Shown here: in pieces, positions 1 through 10,784 of the stretch
How the letters are laid out: each line of letters opens with the position of its first letter
Position numbering within the stretch: position 1 is the stretch's first letter
Assembly (NCBI GenBank): GCA_002633025.1
Contig: NMRB01000098.1
Coordinates: forward strand, 536,663 to 600,662
DNA from: Notospermus geniculatus
Taxonomy: Eukaryota; Nemertea; Pilidiophora; Heteronemertea; Lineidae
DNA: 64,000 nucleotides
Direction of reading: 5' to 3'
The notes under the pieces: model-generated
The model's input: only the letters and a program-made list of their open reading frames with translations
The model's database searches: none
What the model was told of the DNA's origin: nothing
Position numbers and translations under genes: made by a program

Positions 1-276
1 CATTACATAATAGTCTGGAATATAAACGACTATTACTACTATATCGCCGAGGGAGGGGGATTCGTCGGGTGGTCTCAAGAAAAAAGAAAGATGATTTCCA
101 CGATTGGTGGGCTCTCAACATCCATTTCAATGATCAACAACTGTTTGAACTTTCTTATCTACAGCAGTAGTCTCTTAATCTTTCAAAACGAGTTGAGGAA
201 TATATTTTGCGCGAAGAGAAAGAACATGACCAGCAGTTTTTCTGTTCATGAGAAAAGTGGGCCTTCGGTACACTAA
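1..276 (+). CDS. GPCR-like gene, C-terminal end only (TM7 and tail)
   Basis: The frame is open from base 1 and runs off the left edge, so the start is outside the window. Residues about 31-60 form one hydrophobic helix (MISTIGGLSTSISMINNCL followed by NFLIYSSSLL) and then a basic tail. The segment NNCLNFLIY resembles the N..xNxxIY end of transmembrane helix 7 in rhodopsin-family receptors, usually followed by a short amphipathic helix and a Ser/Thr-rich cytoplasmic tail, as here. If correct it is the end of a plasma-membrane peptide- or amine-type receptor. Only 91 residues are visible, so ligand class cannot be given. It could be a pseudogene remnant. Assignment rests on one helix and is tentative. 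Confidence 0.4.
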   Translation, partial: HYIIVWNINDYYYYIAEGGGFVGWSQEKRKMISTIGGLSTSISMINNCLNFLIYSSSLLIFQNELRNIFCAKRKNMTSSFSVHEKSGPSVH

Positions 277-820
277 CATGTTGATTCGGATTAAATGTGA
301 GCCGCTCTGGCAAAACCACCTTGGCAGGTTGAGACCAAATGTTTGTTAGTTTCAGTATTGTCTGCCTTATGAAATTATGAAATATGACAGAATCTTTTTC
401 TTCCGTTCTCTCCTGGTGTCATCTTAGTTCGTTTAGGCTCAACTTCTGAGCGACAAATCGGAGCGGGTCACAAATCATTAAATGTTGCTCCAGGTATTAA
501 CTTACTGGCAGTGTCATTTACACTGCATGCTTTGGAAGCAACGAGAACAATTGGTATTACTTCCATAGCAAGCCCTTACCCTAAAAATCCACTCATTCCT
601 TTCACTGATATTGCAGTATACCTGGTCGACCAGTTGATGAAAACAAGTCAGAGACGGCGAAAGTAAAGACAGGATTAGAACCAAGAACCATAACTAGACG
701 CAACAAGTATATATTAATATAAACATCATGGGATTGACATATTACCATACGATTGAAGTAGCAGTGGCAGAAGTTGTTTTGTATTGTGCCTTGTGCGAGG
801 TCCATCATTTCTTTTGGACT
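277..820. other. Spacer between two GPCR-like fragments
   Basis: No coding region, RNA gene or clear repeat was recognised between the two receptor-like pieces. Confidence 0.3.
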
Positions 821-1102
821 ATGTCGGCTAATTCTGGTGCAATAACACCGATCACTGATCCCAAAGTTTACTACACACAGCCATTCTCTCCACAGGAGCC
901 GTCGTCACTTTTGCTCATCGTCCGGTTGGTGACAGACTTTATCAATAAGTACATCATGGGAATCATCATCGTTCTTGGTATTGGCATGAATGCACTCTCT
1001 ATCGCCGATTTTTGGAGATGCAGGAATAAGGATACGGTGACGGTGACCTATTTAGGCCCGCTGGCAGTAGTGGACTTAGGTACACTGGTCTATGGTACTT
1101 AA
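821..1102 (+). pseudogene. GPCR-like fragment, N-terminus to start of TM2
   Basis: From the ATG at 821 a 93-residue frame has a short polar N-terminus, one clear hydrophobic helix (YIMGIIIVLGIGMNALSIA) and a polar loop. It then enters a second hydrophobic segment (TYLGPLAVVDLG) before a TAA stop at 1100-1102. The order GxGxNxxSI then a YL.xLAVxD-like block is the TM1-TM2 layout of class A receptors, in which TM2 carries an LAxxD motif; here LAVVD is present. The frame ends in TM2, so this is a truncated gene, or a first exon whose continuation I could not find. It lies 545 bp downstream of another receptor tail, which suggests a local receptor cluster invaded by repeats. Confidence 0.42.
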
Positions 1103-2933
1103 GCATGGTCCATAACTGGAATCTTACGTAAAACAGTTGAATTTTTTTATCGAGCCACGAATGACCTTATGGCCACATTTCTTATGTAGCCATGTTGGAA
1201 GAACAACAATTATAGCAAACCAAGGCAACCACTGTTGTCTTCTATTGCTGTCCTCCAATAGCTACCCACTGCAACCTCAATAGGATACTCATCACTAAAA
1301 CCGCCCGAGGTACCATAGTCCTCCCCGGACAATTATTCCTGGTGCCTGGACTATGACACCCAGTGATGATAGTCCGCCGGACTATGGTCCCTAGTGTTGG
1401 AAGACGGACATGTGTACATGATGAGTGTACAAGAATTAGGTCAATATGTTAACCCGTTCAAAAGTTATGACCAAAAAGGTAAAAGCATTATTATCTCGGC
1501 AGCGCCACCTATTATTTTATTTTTGCGCCACACGTTTTGCAGATACATCCCAGTACTAATGCACTGCAAGGATAAAAAAACAATAGGGTCGAGGTTCATG
1601 AAAGCGATCACAGCGCCCCCCCCCCCCATTATCTTAATTCGTGCTGACGCATGATGGGACATAACCATGCAGCAGCACCGAATCATATTTGACCTCATTA
1701 AAATTTGTCTAGACGGGGGTATATAAGGCGTTTAATATTAACCTTTAACTGCCACAATTAGGCCATGTAAAAAAACTTAGTTCGTTAGCATCCCTCCCGC
1801 CACTGAAATCACCCCCTTCTCAAAAAATATTTTGTTTATTTTCAAAAAAAATTTCAAAAAACTGCCAAAAGAGTGACAAAATTACAGGCTGGGATGCTTA
1901 AATACAACAACACAGTTTTAAAGGATAGAAAGTAGTTTTTATTTCAATTCACATCAATATTTGGAATTTCCCTCAGGTTGCCATGGTTACCATGGTAACA
2001 TGCATCTCAAACTTAATAATTTTAAAAGAACTCCCGCCTCCTTCAAAAAATTGAGAGTCGAAGGATACTAACCAACCATTTTATTTACATGGCCTTACTA
2101 GGGAGCCAACCAGGACCACCATTTCAATGTTGCCCAGAATTCCGAGTTCGAATAAATCCGGAAGTCGCATCAAACACAAATATAATTTTACCACATGCAT
2201 GGTTGTGATATCTAGAGTGGATGGTAAAAGAAAGCAATAGACGAGATCCAACTTCGTAATTAGGTCATTGCAATGGATAATTCGCGCATGCGCATTTGGC
2301 CGTTTTCCTTGGTCCAAGCCTGAAGTCGATGTTTTAATGGCTTTCAACGAAGGATTTGCCGGTGGGTCGCACAATTTGCCGTTTTCTGTGGGCTTTTCGC
2401 CCAGCTTTGTGTTTATAAGTGTGTGGATCCTCGAGATAATCACCTGGTGCTCCTGAAAATCGTTACCATCATGAAAAGCGGGTGAGATTTACAGAAAAAT
2501 TCGCCCAGGTTTGGTCTCCGAATGGACAAAAATGGCAATGCACGTGGCCTATCGATCGCGAATTCACTCCATTTTTCGCTCAAACTTTGGGAAACCAGCG
2601 GGGAAACCAGTGATTTTTCCGTTCCTCAACTGTTACCAGACCCGTTCACACTGTAATTAAGGGCTCCCCTGCAGAAATATCGAAGAGAACCAAAAGTTAT
2701 ATTGCTCTAGGGCACTAATCCGAGGTTACAACCAAAATCCTGATTTAAAACAATACCAGCAGTAAAATATTTTCAAAAAAAAATATTAAAATTTTCCTTA
2801 ATGAAGGTTAAAATGAAATAGGTTGACTGAATATTTACAAAGTGCACCAATTTGCAAATGTAGATTCCACATGTTTCAGCACAACACCAAAACATTGGTG
2901 CACAGGATTTCCATTAAGAGCACAACAGACACT
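1103..2933. other. No supported gene; degenerate sequence
   Basis: The stretch holds a small palindromic patch around 1300-1395 built on CCATAGTCC/GGACTATGG, a C11 run at 1618-1628, and an open but unrecognised 120-codon frame on the minus strand at 2081-2443. Codon use and composition give no support for that frame. Confidence 0.3.
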
Positions 2934-3212
2934 CTACTCTATATAACCACGCTGGTGATTCAAACACAAAATTATTTTATTCGTACGCGAAGTCGTTGAC
3001 GCATTAACTAATGGTGCTTGTCGCATTCGCAGTTCATCTGGTAAATGGAAGGGGTGACGGGTGATTACATAATAAGCTGTCACCCCTTCTATTTGCCTAA
3101 ACAACTGCAAAAATAGTCAACACGATTAGTTATGCTTGGGTAAAAATCGCGTACGAAAAAAAGATTTTACGTTGAATCACCAGTGTGATAACTATAAAGT
3201 CGACTCTACTCA
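2934..3212. repeat. Foldback (MITE-like) element with ~115-bp imperfect arms
   Basis: Sequence from about 2934 (CTCTACTCTATATAACCACG) is mirrored by the complement of sequence ending near 3212. The arms meet at a short loop around GGGTGATTACATAATAAGC (3059-3077). Shared landmarks are GGTGATTCA / TGAATCACC, CGTACGCGA / TCGCGTACG and GGAAGGGGTGAC / GTCACCCCTTC. No coding potential. It looks like a non-autonomous DNA transposon. No clean target duplication was identified. Confidence 0.65.
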
Positions 3213-3317
3213 CAAGTGGAGTTGCCCTTGTATGAATATTACAAGGCTTATTTTGCTGATCTTGATATCAGGTCAGATTTTTTGTGAAGTTCTATTAACC
3301 AATAAAAAAAGTTTAAA

Positions 3318-3535
3318 AAAACACGTGGATATCACGTTCCAGAACACGTGTAAGATATGTGAAAAACTCGTGTAAGACATGTGAATATGACACGTGGATA
3401 ACACGTGGTAATCCCGGGTGCTTTTTCACGTGGCGCGTTTGTGCAAAAAGTCGTGGTTTTCACGTGACAAAAAGGCGTGTTTTCCATGTGTCGTGAGACG
3501 TGTTTTTCACGTGTTTTCCACGAGTCAGTGTTATC
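3318..3535. repeat. CACGTG-rich palindromic block
   Basis: About seven CACGTG hexamers (class I E-boxes by sequence) occur in roughly 200 bp. They are embedded in spaced variants such as CACGTGGATA on the left and CACGTGTTTTCC on the right, giving an overall imperfect palindrome. It may be the core of a foldback repeat. A regulatory role is conceivable, but nothing nearby supports one. Confidence 0.5.
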
Positions 3536-4960
3536 AGGGTTGTGTTAGCTAGGAAACAATCTGAACGTCAGAGAACGATTCATGCCAACATCGTAACTCT
3601 GACGTATATCGGACAGCGCCATATTGCTCCGGGATCTACTTCTTCGGTCATGCACGACAAGACTGTTCAAATCTATCGATCTGAATGATCAAAGTTACCA
3701 ATTAGGGATTGTGAGTGTTGCTACACATACAAAAATGAGTTGAAGCATGTTACCTTACCTGATGAAGGGTCACTCACGCTATAGCAGCAGGTTGAACTTC
3801 TCAAGTGGTGAAGTGAAGGCTGGCCGGCCATTTTGTTTCGACATTGTAACGTTGTCCATCCTCGGTGTTATCACTGCCTAAAATGTGCCTTAATCCACTG
3901 AATAACTTCAGATTCTACAATAAATAAAATTATCCCACCGATATAATGCGCAAAGAACCCATTTATACGTGAAAAAGTATCAGCATTGGTCTGCACTATA
4001 TCATCAAGTGCGGAAGGTTACGGTCAATGTCACAGACGACCCACTCACTGCGGCGAATCACTGAATTATCTCGTGATTTGCGAGATGATTACTACGCCGA
4101 GGCTCCTATATACAGTCGAGGTAGGTTACGATGGCCGCCCGAATGTAGCCAAGTACCTCCGAAGATGACGTCGATTGAGCTAGGAAACTTTCTCGGCGAA
4201 ACCAACCTCAGACCAGGAGGCTTACCTGCCTATGCGTGTGTGCATTCTGCAGTGCTTCACGGGCTTCTTGCAGTGTCGTAATTTTATCAGCATATAACAC
4301 GAAGTTTGGACGAAACTGTCTTTCAATAAAATATTTTGGTGTCAGGATTTGTGACTACTAGTATTCTTTCATTTCCACGTCGGGTGTATGTTGTTTAATT
4401 TATTCATGCTGATGTTAACGACGATGTTTTGCGCCACGACTGCCGTATGATCCCAGCCTGACGACATGGCAACGAACATGACGAACATGACCTCTACATC
4501 CAACTCGGCTTAGGCCTATATCCTCCATGTCCTCGGCCCATATCCCCCATTTCCCGATCGGCATTCTGTTTTTTGGTAGGCCCTAACGAAACTGTAATTC
4601 CTTTTGACATTTTGGCCGCAAAAAGCAACTGTCCGAGGACATGGCGGGATGGGGATGGTGTCCGAGAATAGGACCGCCGTCACTGAAAAATGTGCCCTAT
4701 TCTCGGACACTTTTGGAAGTCAAATTGCGCGAAGCAGAGTGGATTAAAATACATCAAATAAACAGTTTCCGGTTCAGTTTACGTCACTCTCATCAGTAAA
4801 ACCTTACATTCGTTCTTTCATGTGGTATTGCGCCTCAAAATTGGCCGTGCATGTCTTAACATGCTTAATAGTGTGACATGCGATGCGTGGCGGAGACTCC
4901 AGAGTCTGCATGCAGACTCAACTGACAACTCTAGTTTGAACTGATCTATATATATTTTTT
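3536..4960. other. No supported gene
   Basis: Only short open frames without recognisable domains are present. No RNA gene or long repeat seen. Confidence 0.3.
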
Positions 4961-4962
4961 TA

Positions 4963-5103
4963 AGGTCGGCATGTCGGAATCCCGACTTTTAAAAATTCAG
5001 GATTCCGAGATTATAAAAGTCGGGATCCCGAGTTTTTTAAAAGTCGGAATCCCGAGTTGAAAAGTCGGAATCCTGACTTTAGAAGTCGGAATCCCGACTT
5101 TAA
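4963..5103. repeat. Short tandem palindromic satellite (AAAGTCGGAATCCCGACTTT type)
   Basis: Six to seven degenerate copies of a 20-24 bp unit, each itself palindromic (AAGTCGGAATCCCGACTT), lie head to tail about 150 bp outside the left end of the Harbinger-1 element. Confidence 0.7.
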
Positions 5104-5259
5104 AAAAATGTTGATGTCCTTTAGCAGCCACCGTACATATCGAACATGAATGTGAACTTTACAATAAGCACGTGTTAAGTTTTATCGAACATAAATGTGT
5201 CTGTCCAATGCAAATAATATACACTTACAACATATTAAATACTTTATCCTCGCCTCTAG

Positions 5260-5281
5260 GGGTGACTTCGATTCCGACTCG
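5260..5281 (+). repeat. Left terminal inverted repeat of Harbinger-1
   Basis: Begins GGGTGACTTCGATT directly after the TAG target copy at 5257-5259. A GACGTCAT motif follows at about 5310 and has a counterpart inside the right end. Confidence 0.85.
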
Positions 5282-5375
5282 AGGGTCGAGTTCGGGTTGT
5301 TGGCGTTGTGACGTCATGTCCATTGTGCGCATGTGGAGTGAGGGTTACAATCGAACTCGGTCGAGTCTGAATATC

Positions 5376-7660
5376 ATGGCGGATTTAATAAATCACCGAA
5401 TCTGCGAGGAGCTGATTTTCTCCGATCCAAACCCCTACAGCGCTATTTTTGCGCAAAATATTTATTACGTGTTCGCCCTATGTATCCGGCGATCCAGGGT
5501 ACCGAAAATTGAGGGGTTTTGTGAGAATGTTGTGCCACAATATTCCTTGAGAGACTTCAAAATGAACTTTCGGTAGGCTAGGAGTCAGCCATGTCATGGC
5601 AGTGACGAGTGTCAGCCTGTCGTCTCGATCTGGTCATCCATGGCCATGCATGCATGCATGCATCATCATGGTCATACTAGGGCCCGGCATACGTAGGCTG
5701 CCCTAGGCTAGCCGTGCAAGCCTAGGGCCGCCTAGGCCTGTTGACTTTCAGACTTGGGCCTAGCTAGCTAGGCCCTAATTGCATAATCATGATAGGCCCT
5801 AATAAGCTAATCCCCCACCACTGCTGAAAGATGACTGGGAGTGGGAGTGTCTGCATGTGTAGGCCTAGGCCTACTAGTACTGTGGTAGGCCTAGGCCTAG
5901 CCTAGTAGTAGGCCTAGTAGTAGTATGTGTTAGCCCTATATGGCTATTGTTTTAGGGTCAGGAACAGTAAGGCCTGGGTGGGTGGGCCCTTGGCTGGGGT
6001 GGGCTATAAATATTGTTAGGGTTAGGAATTCCTACAGTGTTGGTGGTGGTGAATCTTGCTGGGTGTTGATGCGAGGGATTGTGGGTTCGAGTCCAGCATG
6101 TCCAGTAGAGTAGGGAGCTATGTTTTTCACCTTAAACCCGTCATTATTTCAGCTTGAACAAGAGTACATTTGACAAAATTTTAGATGGAATATGGGTCGA
6201 TCTTCTTGTTGAACACGCTGGAGGAAGAGATGAGGTCAGCCCAGAAAAACAGCTGATGATGTTTTTGTGGTACATTGTCAATGAAGAATCGATGAGAGAG
6301 ATAGCAGTTCAGTTTGATCTGTCCATGTCAACTGTTTGTGCAAAGTTCAAGATCGTCAATCAGGCTATAATAAAGAGATTTAACAAGGTGTGTAAGATGT
6401 TCAAATTGCTAGGAAATGGCGACGTACAATACAATTTACAAACGATATATGAGTCCACCAGAGAAAGTGGTGTGACTCACACTATTTTACAGAGGTTAAT
6501 CACAACCCTTTTTAGGCCAACCGAATTCACTATCCACTTTCACTTGTACACTTCCATTCCAGGTGCTTAGGTGGCCTACGTATGAAGAGCAGGAACAGAT
6601 CGCTGCAGAATTTGAGGAACTTCATGGCATACCAGGTGTTGTAGGACTGCTAGATGGGACACATATTGAACTCACTGGCTGCATACAGGGTGAAGCAGAC
6701 TACATAAATAGATTGAGGTACCCATCAATGCACTTGCAGGTAAGTTTTTTGTCAGTGACAATTATTCTGAGTGTCTAGACAGAAATCTTTTACCATAGTA
6801 GACCATTATACTGTAAGTGTAAACAAACCATGGACAATAAAAGGAATCTCCTCAACAAGAAAGACCACCAGCACCAGGATCTGGCAATGTCAAAATGGTA
6901 GGCCTACCTAATGGTACCATGAATCATGTGGACTGTTTGGACCAGACTGACATCTAGGGGGCCTACCTACATGATGGAATGGTGTCCCCAAGCTTAATAC
7001 TGGTACTCGGTTCTGTTGTAGAGTAGAGGATCTTCGGCCCTGTTTCTAAGTCCAAGTTCCTTCATCAGTCTGATCAGGAGGTACCCCTTCTTTAGGTAAA
7101 CATCACCACGTAATATAATCCATATTATTTGATTTCAGGCGGTTGTTGATTCCAAACTGCTGATAAGAAATGCCTGTACTGGATGGCCTGGGTGCGTACA
7201 TGACGCCCGAGTTCTTAGAAACTCAGGTCTGTATGAGGCAGCTGAAAGACATCACGCAATCCAGGAAGGCAAGTTTATTCTGGGAGATTCGGCGTATCCT
7301 GTGAAGCACTGGCTTGTCACACCCTTCCATGATAACGGCCATCTGACAAGGCAGCAGAAGTCATTCAACACCAAGATCTCATCATGCAGGCAGAGCGTTG
7401 AACGTGCCTTCGGACACCTCAAGGGACGCATACGTCGTCTTAAGGAAGTCCCACTTCATAAACCATCAGAAGTTGGACAACTTATTATGGCTGGCTGCAT
7501 CCTACACAACTTGTGTATCATTCATGAGGACGACATTGAGAATTACATTGTGCGAGACCATCGACCTTTGCATCCAAATCGATACCAGAATATTTTCAGG
7601 GATGCCCCTGATGGTGTGCGGAGGAGGCTGCAACTGATGCAGCAGTTGCACTTGAACTGA
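5376..7660 (+). CDS. HARBI1-like Harbinger transposase, 4 exons, 376 aa
   Basis: DDE-type (RNase H fold, DDE_Tnp_4) nuclease expected to cut and paste the element in the nucleus. Exons are 5376-5572, 6153-6387, 6563-6739 and 7139-7660. Every junction has GT..AG and the phases match (2, 0, 0), giving 376 aa, close to the size of HARBI1. A helix-turn-helix-like segment lies in exon 2 (MREIAVQFDLSMSTVC). The catalytic triad is visible: D175 (LLDGTHIEL), D225 (GCVHDARVL) and E291 (QSVERAFGHLKGR). The DSAYP block before the last acidic residue is typical of the family. The start ATG at 5376 has a good context (ATCATGGCG) and lies 116 bp inside the terminal repeat. The partner Myb-like gene is convergent at 14166-12001. 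No stop or frameshift was found, so this copy looks functional. A domesticated HARBI1 is the alternative, but the flanking repeats argue for a live element. Confidence 0.88.
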
Positions 7661-8099
7661 AATGTTACTGGGTGGGGTACTGGTAGTCATTAGCTCACCT
7701 CTGTGATTGTGATTTGGTGTGAAGATATATCTAGGCACCCTGCATAAATGCACCAAATTTCAACCTGATCGTACCGGTACTTCAAATATGACCGCCAGGA
7801 AGCCATCTTGAAAAGTGGACTTTGGCCATATCTCATCGGTGGTAAATGTTACGATGTTTCATTGTTGTCTAAACATCTATGCAAGTATCCTGTGATTCCT
7901 GCTAAAATTTCAGAGACTTACCACAGAGGTGAGCACAATGGCTGTGGGAGTGGCCATTTCATTTCTCCAATGACATCAGACAGTTTTTCCAACCAATGAA
8001 AAAACAGACATTATGGGATGAAATTTCAGTATAAACCTAGTTTTATTAACTGAAATAAAGACTCTCAACAGTAACAAACATTGCTGAACTGGTTACAGT
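7661..8099. other. Harbinger-1 interior after the transposase gene
   Basis: Short inverted pair AGCTCACCTCTGTG (near 7691) and CACAGAGGTGAGCAC (near 7922). Otherwise no gene or clear repeat. Confidence 0.35.
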
Positions 8100-8430
8100 G
8101 GCTTGGAATGGGAGACTTTCCTGCCGTTAGGCTGGCTTATACTGTACATCGGATGACACACGACATGAACAGGCCGGCAAACAATTGCTTCATAAAGGAT
8201 TCATCTCTGTGAAACCTTTGTTCGCCTGCGTGTTCGTGTCGCATGTCATCCATGTAAAGTCAGCCTTGGAGGCCACCACAAGTTAGCGGTCCTAGGATGT
8301 CACAAAATTTGACGTCATAAAGTGCACACCATGACGCGAAGGCCATGGCTTCCATCGATCTTAGACATCAAATTTTGTGACTCCTAGTACCACTAACAGG
8401 CGGCCTCTCCAATTACAGAGAGTCTCCCAT
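8100..8430. repeat. Two adjacent hairpins inside Harbinger-1
   Basis: First hairpin: arms about 8150-8190 and 8219-8260 (TACATCGGATGACA... against ...TGTCATCCATGTA). Second: arms about 8285-8325 and 8355-8402 (TAGCGGTCCTAGGATGTCAC against GTGACTCCTAGTACCACTAA). They are probably degenerate MITEs. Confidence 0.55.
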
Positions 8431-8545
8431 TGCAGGTGAGATAGGTCTAGACCTAAGTATTCTGATGATTGGGCCCACGGCCATGCACACAGAGATTGGC
8501 CTCTGGCCTACACAACACATCGTATGTATGTACATGTACTGGTAC

Positions 8546-8979
8546 TGGAAGTTCATTTTGAAGTCTCTCAAGGAATACCGGTATTGTGGCACAACATTCT
8601 CACAAAACCCCTCAATTTTCGGTACCCTGGCTCGCCGGATACATAGGGCGAACACGTAATGAATATTTTGCGCAAAAATAGCGCTGTAGGGGTTTGGATC
8701 AGACCCATATTCCATCTAAAATTTTGCCAAATGTACACTTGTTCAAGCTGAAATAAGGACATGTTTAAGGTGAAAAACATAGCTCCCTACTGGAAGTTCA
8801 TTTTGAAGTCTCTGAAGGAATATTGTGGCACAACATTCTCACAAAACCCATCAATTTTCGGTACCCTGGCTCACCGGATACATAGGGCGAACACGTAATA
8901 AATATTTTGCGCAAAAATAGCGCTGTAGGGGTTTGGATCAGAGAAAAACAGTTCCTCACATATACGGTGATATTATCAT
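8546..8979 (-). repeat. Inverted, rearranged copies of the element's own transposase exons
   Basis: On the minus strand, 8979-8789 matches the whole of transposase exon 1 (5376-5572) including its start region. The stretch 8788-8702 then matches the end of intron 1 and the start of exon 2 (about 6112-6200). The stretch 8701-8546 matches the 3' part of exon 1 again. The copies are diverged and broken (for example an extra CCGGTA near 8576), so they do not encode a protein. They lie downstream of, and opposite in orientation to, the functional gene, so a long read-through transcript could fold back on exon 1. Confidence 0.82.
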
Positions 8980-9153
8980 GTTCGAGTGCTGGGAAACCCC
9001 GACCATGACGTCACAGGATACCCAGTTCCCATGGTATCGCCAGTCAGTGTCGTCCAACGGTATGAGGAAGCTTATTCGAACGACGCTGATTGGCGTTACC
9101 ATGGGAACTGGGTATCACGTGATGTCACGAGCGGGAGTTCCCAGCACTCGAAA
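8980..9153. mobile_element. Hairpin MITE with ~73-bp arms
   Basis: Left arm 8981-9053 (TTCGAGTGCTGGGAA...CAGTCAGTGTCG) is mirrored by 9080-9152 (CGACGCTGATTGGCG...CCCAGCACTCGAA) around a 26-bp loop. Shared internal landmarks are TACCCAGTTCCCATGGTA and TGACGTCAC/GTGATGTCA. Confidence 0.75.
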
Positions 9154-9479
9154 CAGTGACCAAATCGAGAAAAGAAAATCGCCATAAAATCAACCTTGGG
9201 ATGCTTTTTCTCTGACGACAAGTATGTCATTTTACCTTGCAATACAATGTGTTGTGTAGACCGGAGCCCAACTCTGTGTGCTTGGGCCCAAATCATCAGA
9301 AGACCTAGGTCTCTCTCAACCGCAATTCCAAGCCACTGTCAACTGGCAGTAAATTGCACAACATTGTAAACTCACCCATATTGTAAACTCACCCATGGGA
9401 TCTGAAAGTGATTTTTCGAAATAAAACTGCAGCTGACTAGACTGTCTTTTAGTGATTGTCTGATAAATTCTCTAGCACA

Positions 9480-9690
9480 GGTGCCTTGGCCCAAGGTTGG
9501 CATACACCCGGCAAGACCTGGCAAGACCTGGCACCAGGTATGCCTGGGCATGGCCAGGGCTGGCCCATGCCTGGCTCGACTGAGATATTCTGAATGAGAT
9601 TGCCAAGGCAAGGCCAAGGCTGGCCCAAGGCTTGCTCCACTGACACAGGTGAAGAGGACTTGCCAGACCTGGACCAGGACTGGCCCAACA
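9480..9690. repeat. CCAGGC/TGGCCC-rich degenerate repeat, copy 1
   Basis: Built from short, mostly palindromic words such as TGGCCCAAGG, CCAGGCATG and GGCAAGACCTGG. It is related to the block at 10310-10545 and generates several glycine/proline-rich spurious frames. Confidence 0.6.
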
Positions 9691-10309
9691 TTGTCAATGA
9701 ACTTAACCTGAAACTGACGACTTCTCTTCAACCAGTCTCAAATCCTTAAAAAACGATTCATGTTAAGATGATAGTGAAATTAAATGTATAACAATCCAGA
9801 AAGTCGATGTCAATCTGCTAAAAACATCAGAAAGTATTTCCACAAAAGATGTCAAAATCACGTGGAAAAGACGTCAGCGTACTTCAAATGCTAATCTTAA
9901 TAACAAATTGTAGAATAAAAAATATGGCGAATAAAAACTATAAAAATGTTGCCTCCTCCTATACCAACATGGTAACAACATATTTTTGTACAATAAACCT
10001 CGCTCAGTATTTTTGTGGGGTGTCAAGTTTTTGGAAATGATGCCTCATTACACCACACATATCAACAATTTTTATTTGAATGAAATCCCGGACCCCTACA
10101 AACTATTTATGGTAACTTGAATGTTACGGCTTACTCAGCCTAACAGAGTCCCCTGATCAGGGTTTTTTGATCGACAGGAGTCACCCACTCGTGGCTCCTC
10201 TTCAACCACTCAGTGGTTGAAAAAGAGCAAAGCAAAAACCCAAGCTGGGATATTGCTCTGTTCAGACCTTGCAAAAACATGTCTAATATCCAGTTCTTTG
10301 CCATCATTG

Positions 10310-10545
10310 GGCCAGCCATGGTTCTGCAGTGGATACCAGGTTCATGCCAGTTCTTTGCCATCCTTGGCCCAAGCCATGGCAAGTCTGCCATTAGCAAGGC
10401 TGGGCCAGGCCTGGCACCACCTGGCTCTGGGCTGGCAAGCCCGGGCATTGGCTTGGCATGCCAACCTTGGTCCAGTCCAGGCATGACTTTTGTGCCAGGC
10501 TTGGGCCGAGCCTGGCCCAATGCCTTTGTGCTAGCTGGGCTCCCT
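10310..10545. repeat. CCAGGC/TGGCCC-rich degenerate repeat, copy 2
   Basis: Same vocabulary as 9480-9690 (TTGGCCCAAGCC, GGGCCAGGCCTGGC, GGCTTGGCATGCC). A TTCAACCAGT / TTCAACCACTCAGTGGTTGAA motif flanks both blocks, which suggests one duplicated or inverted element. Confidence 0.6.
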
Positions 10546-10784
10546 CCTATTTGATATGTCATTGTCTCAATTGACCTCAACAAGAAACAAACAACAGCAA
10601 CACAGAGCGTGCCCCCAGACGTATTTTCAGTTGGCTTCCACTCAACATACTGGTAATACAGAATGATGGAAAAAACTGACACTCAACTCAGCAGATGTAG
10701 GCCTCCATCCTGAGGTCATCAGGGCCTCTTTTAGGTTATCACCTAAAGTCGTGGAGAACTCTGATTTACCTCAGGATGGCATAT

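Noticed and set aside
2081-2443. 120-codon minus frame
   Set aside because: No domain, no neighbours or splice context to support it.
10140-10682. 180-codon minus frame rich in Gly, Pro and Ala
   Set aside because: Generated by the CCAGGC/TGGCCC repeats; no recognisable domain.
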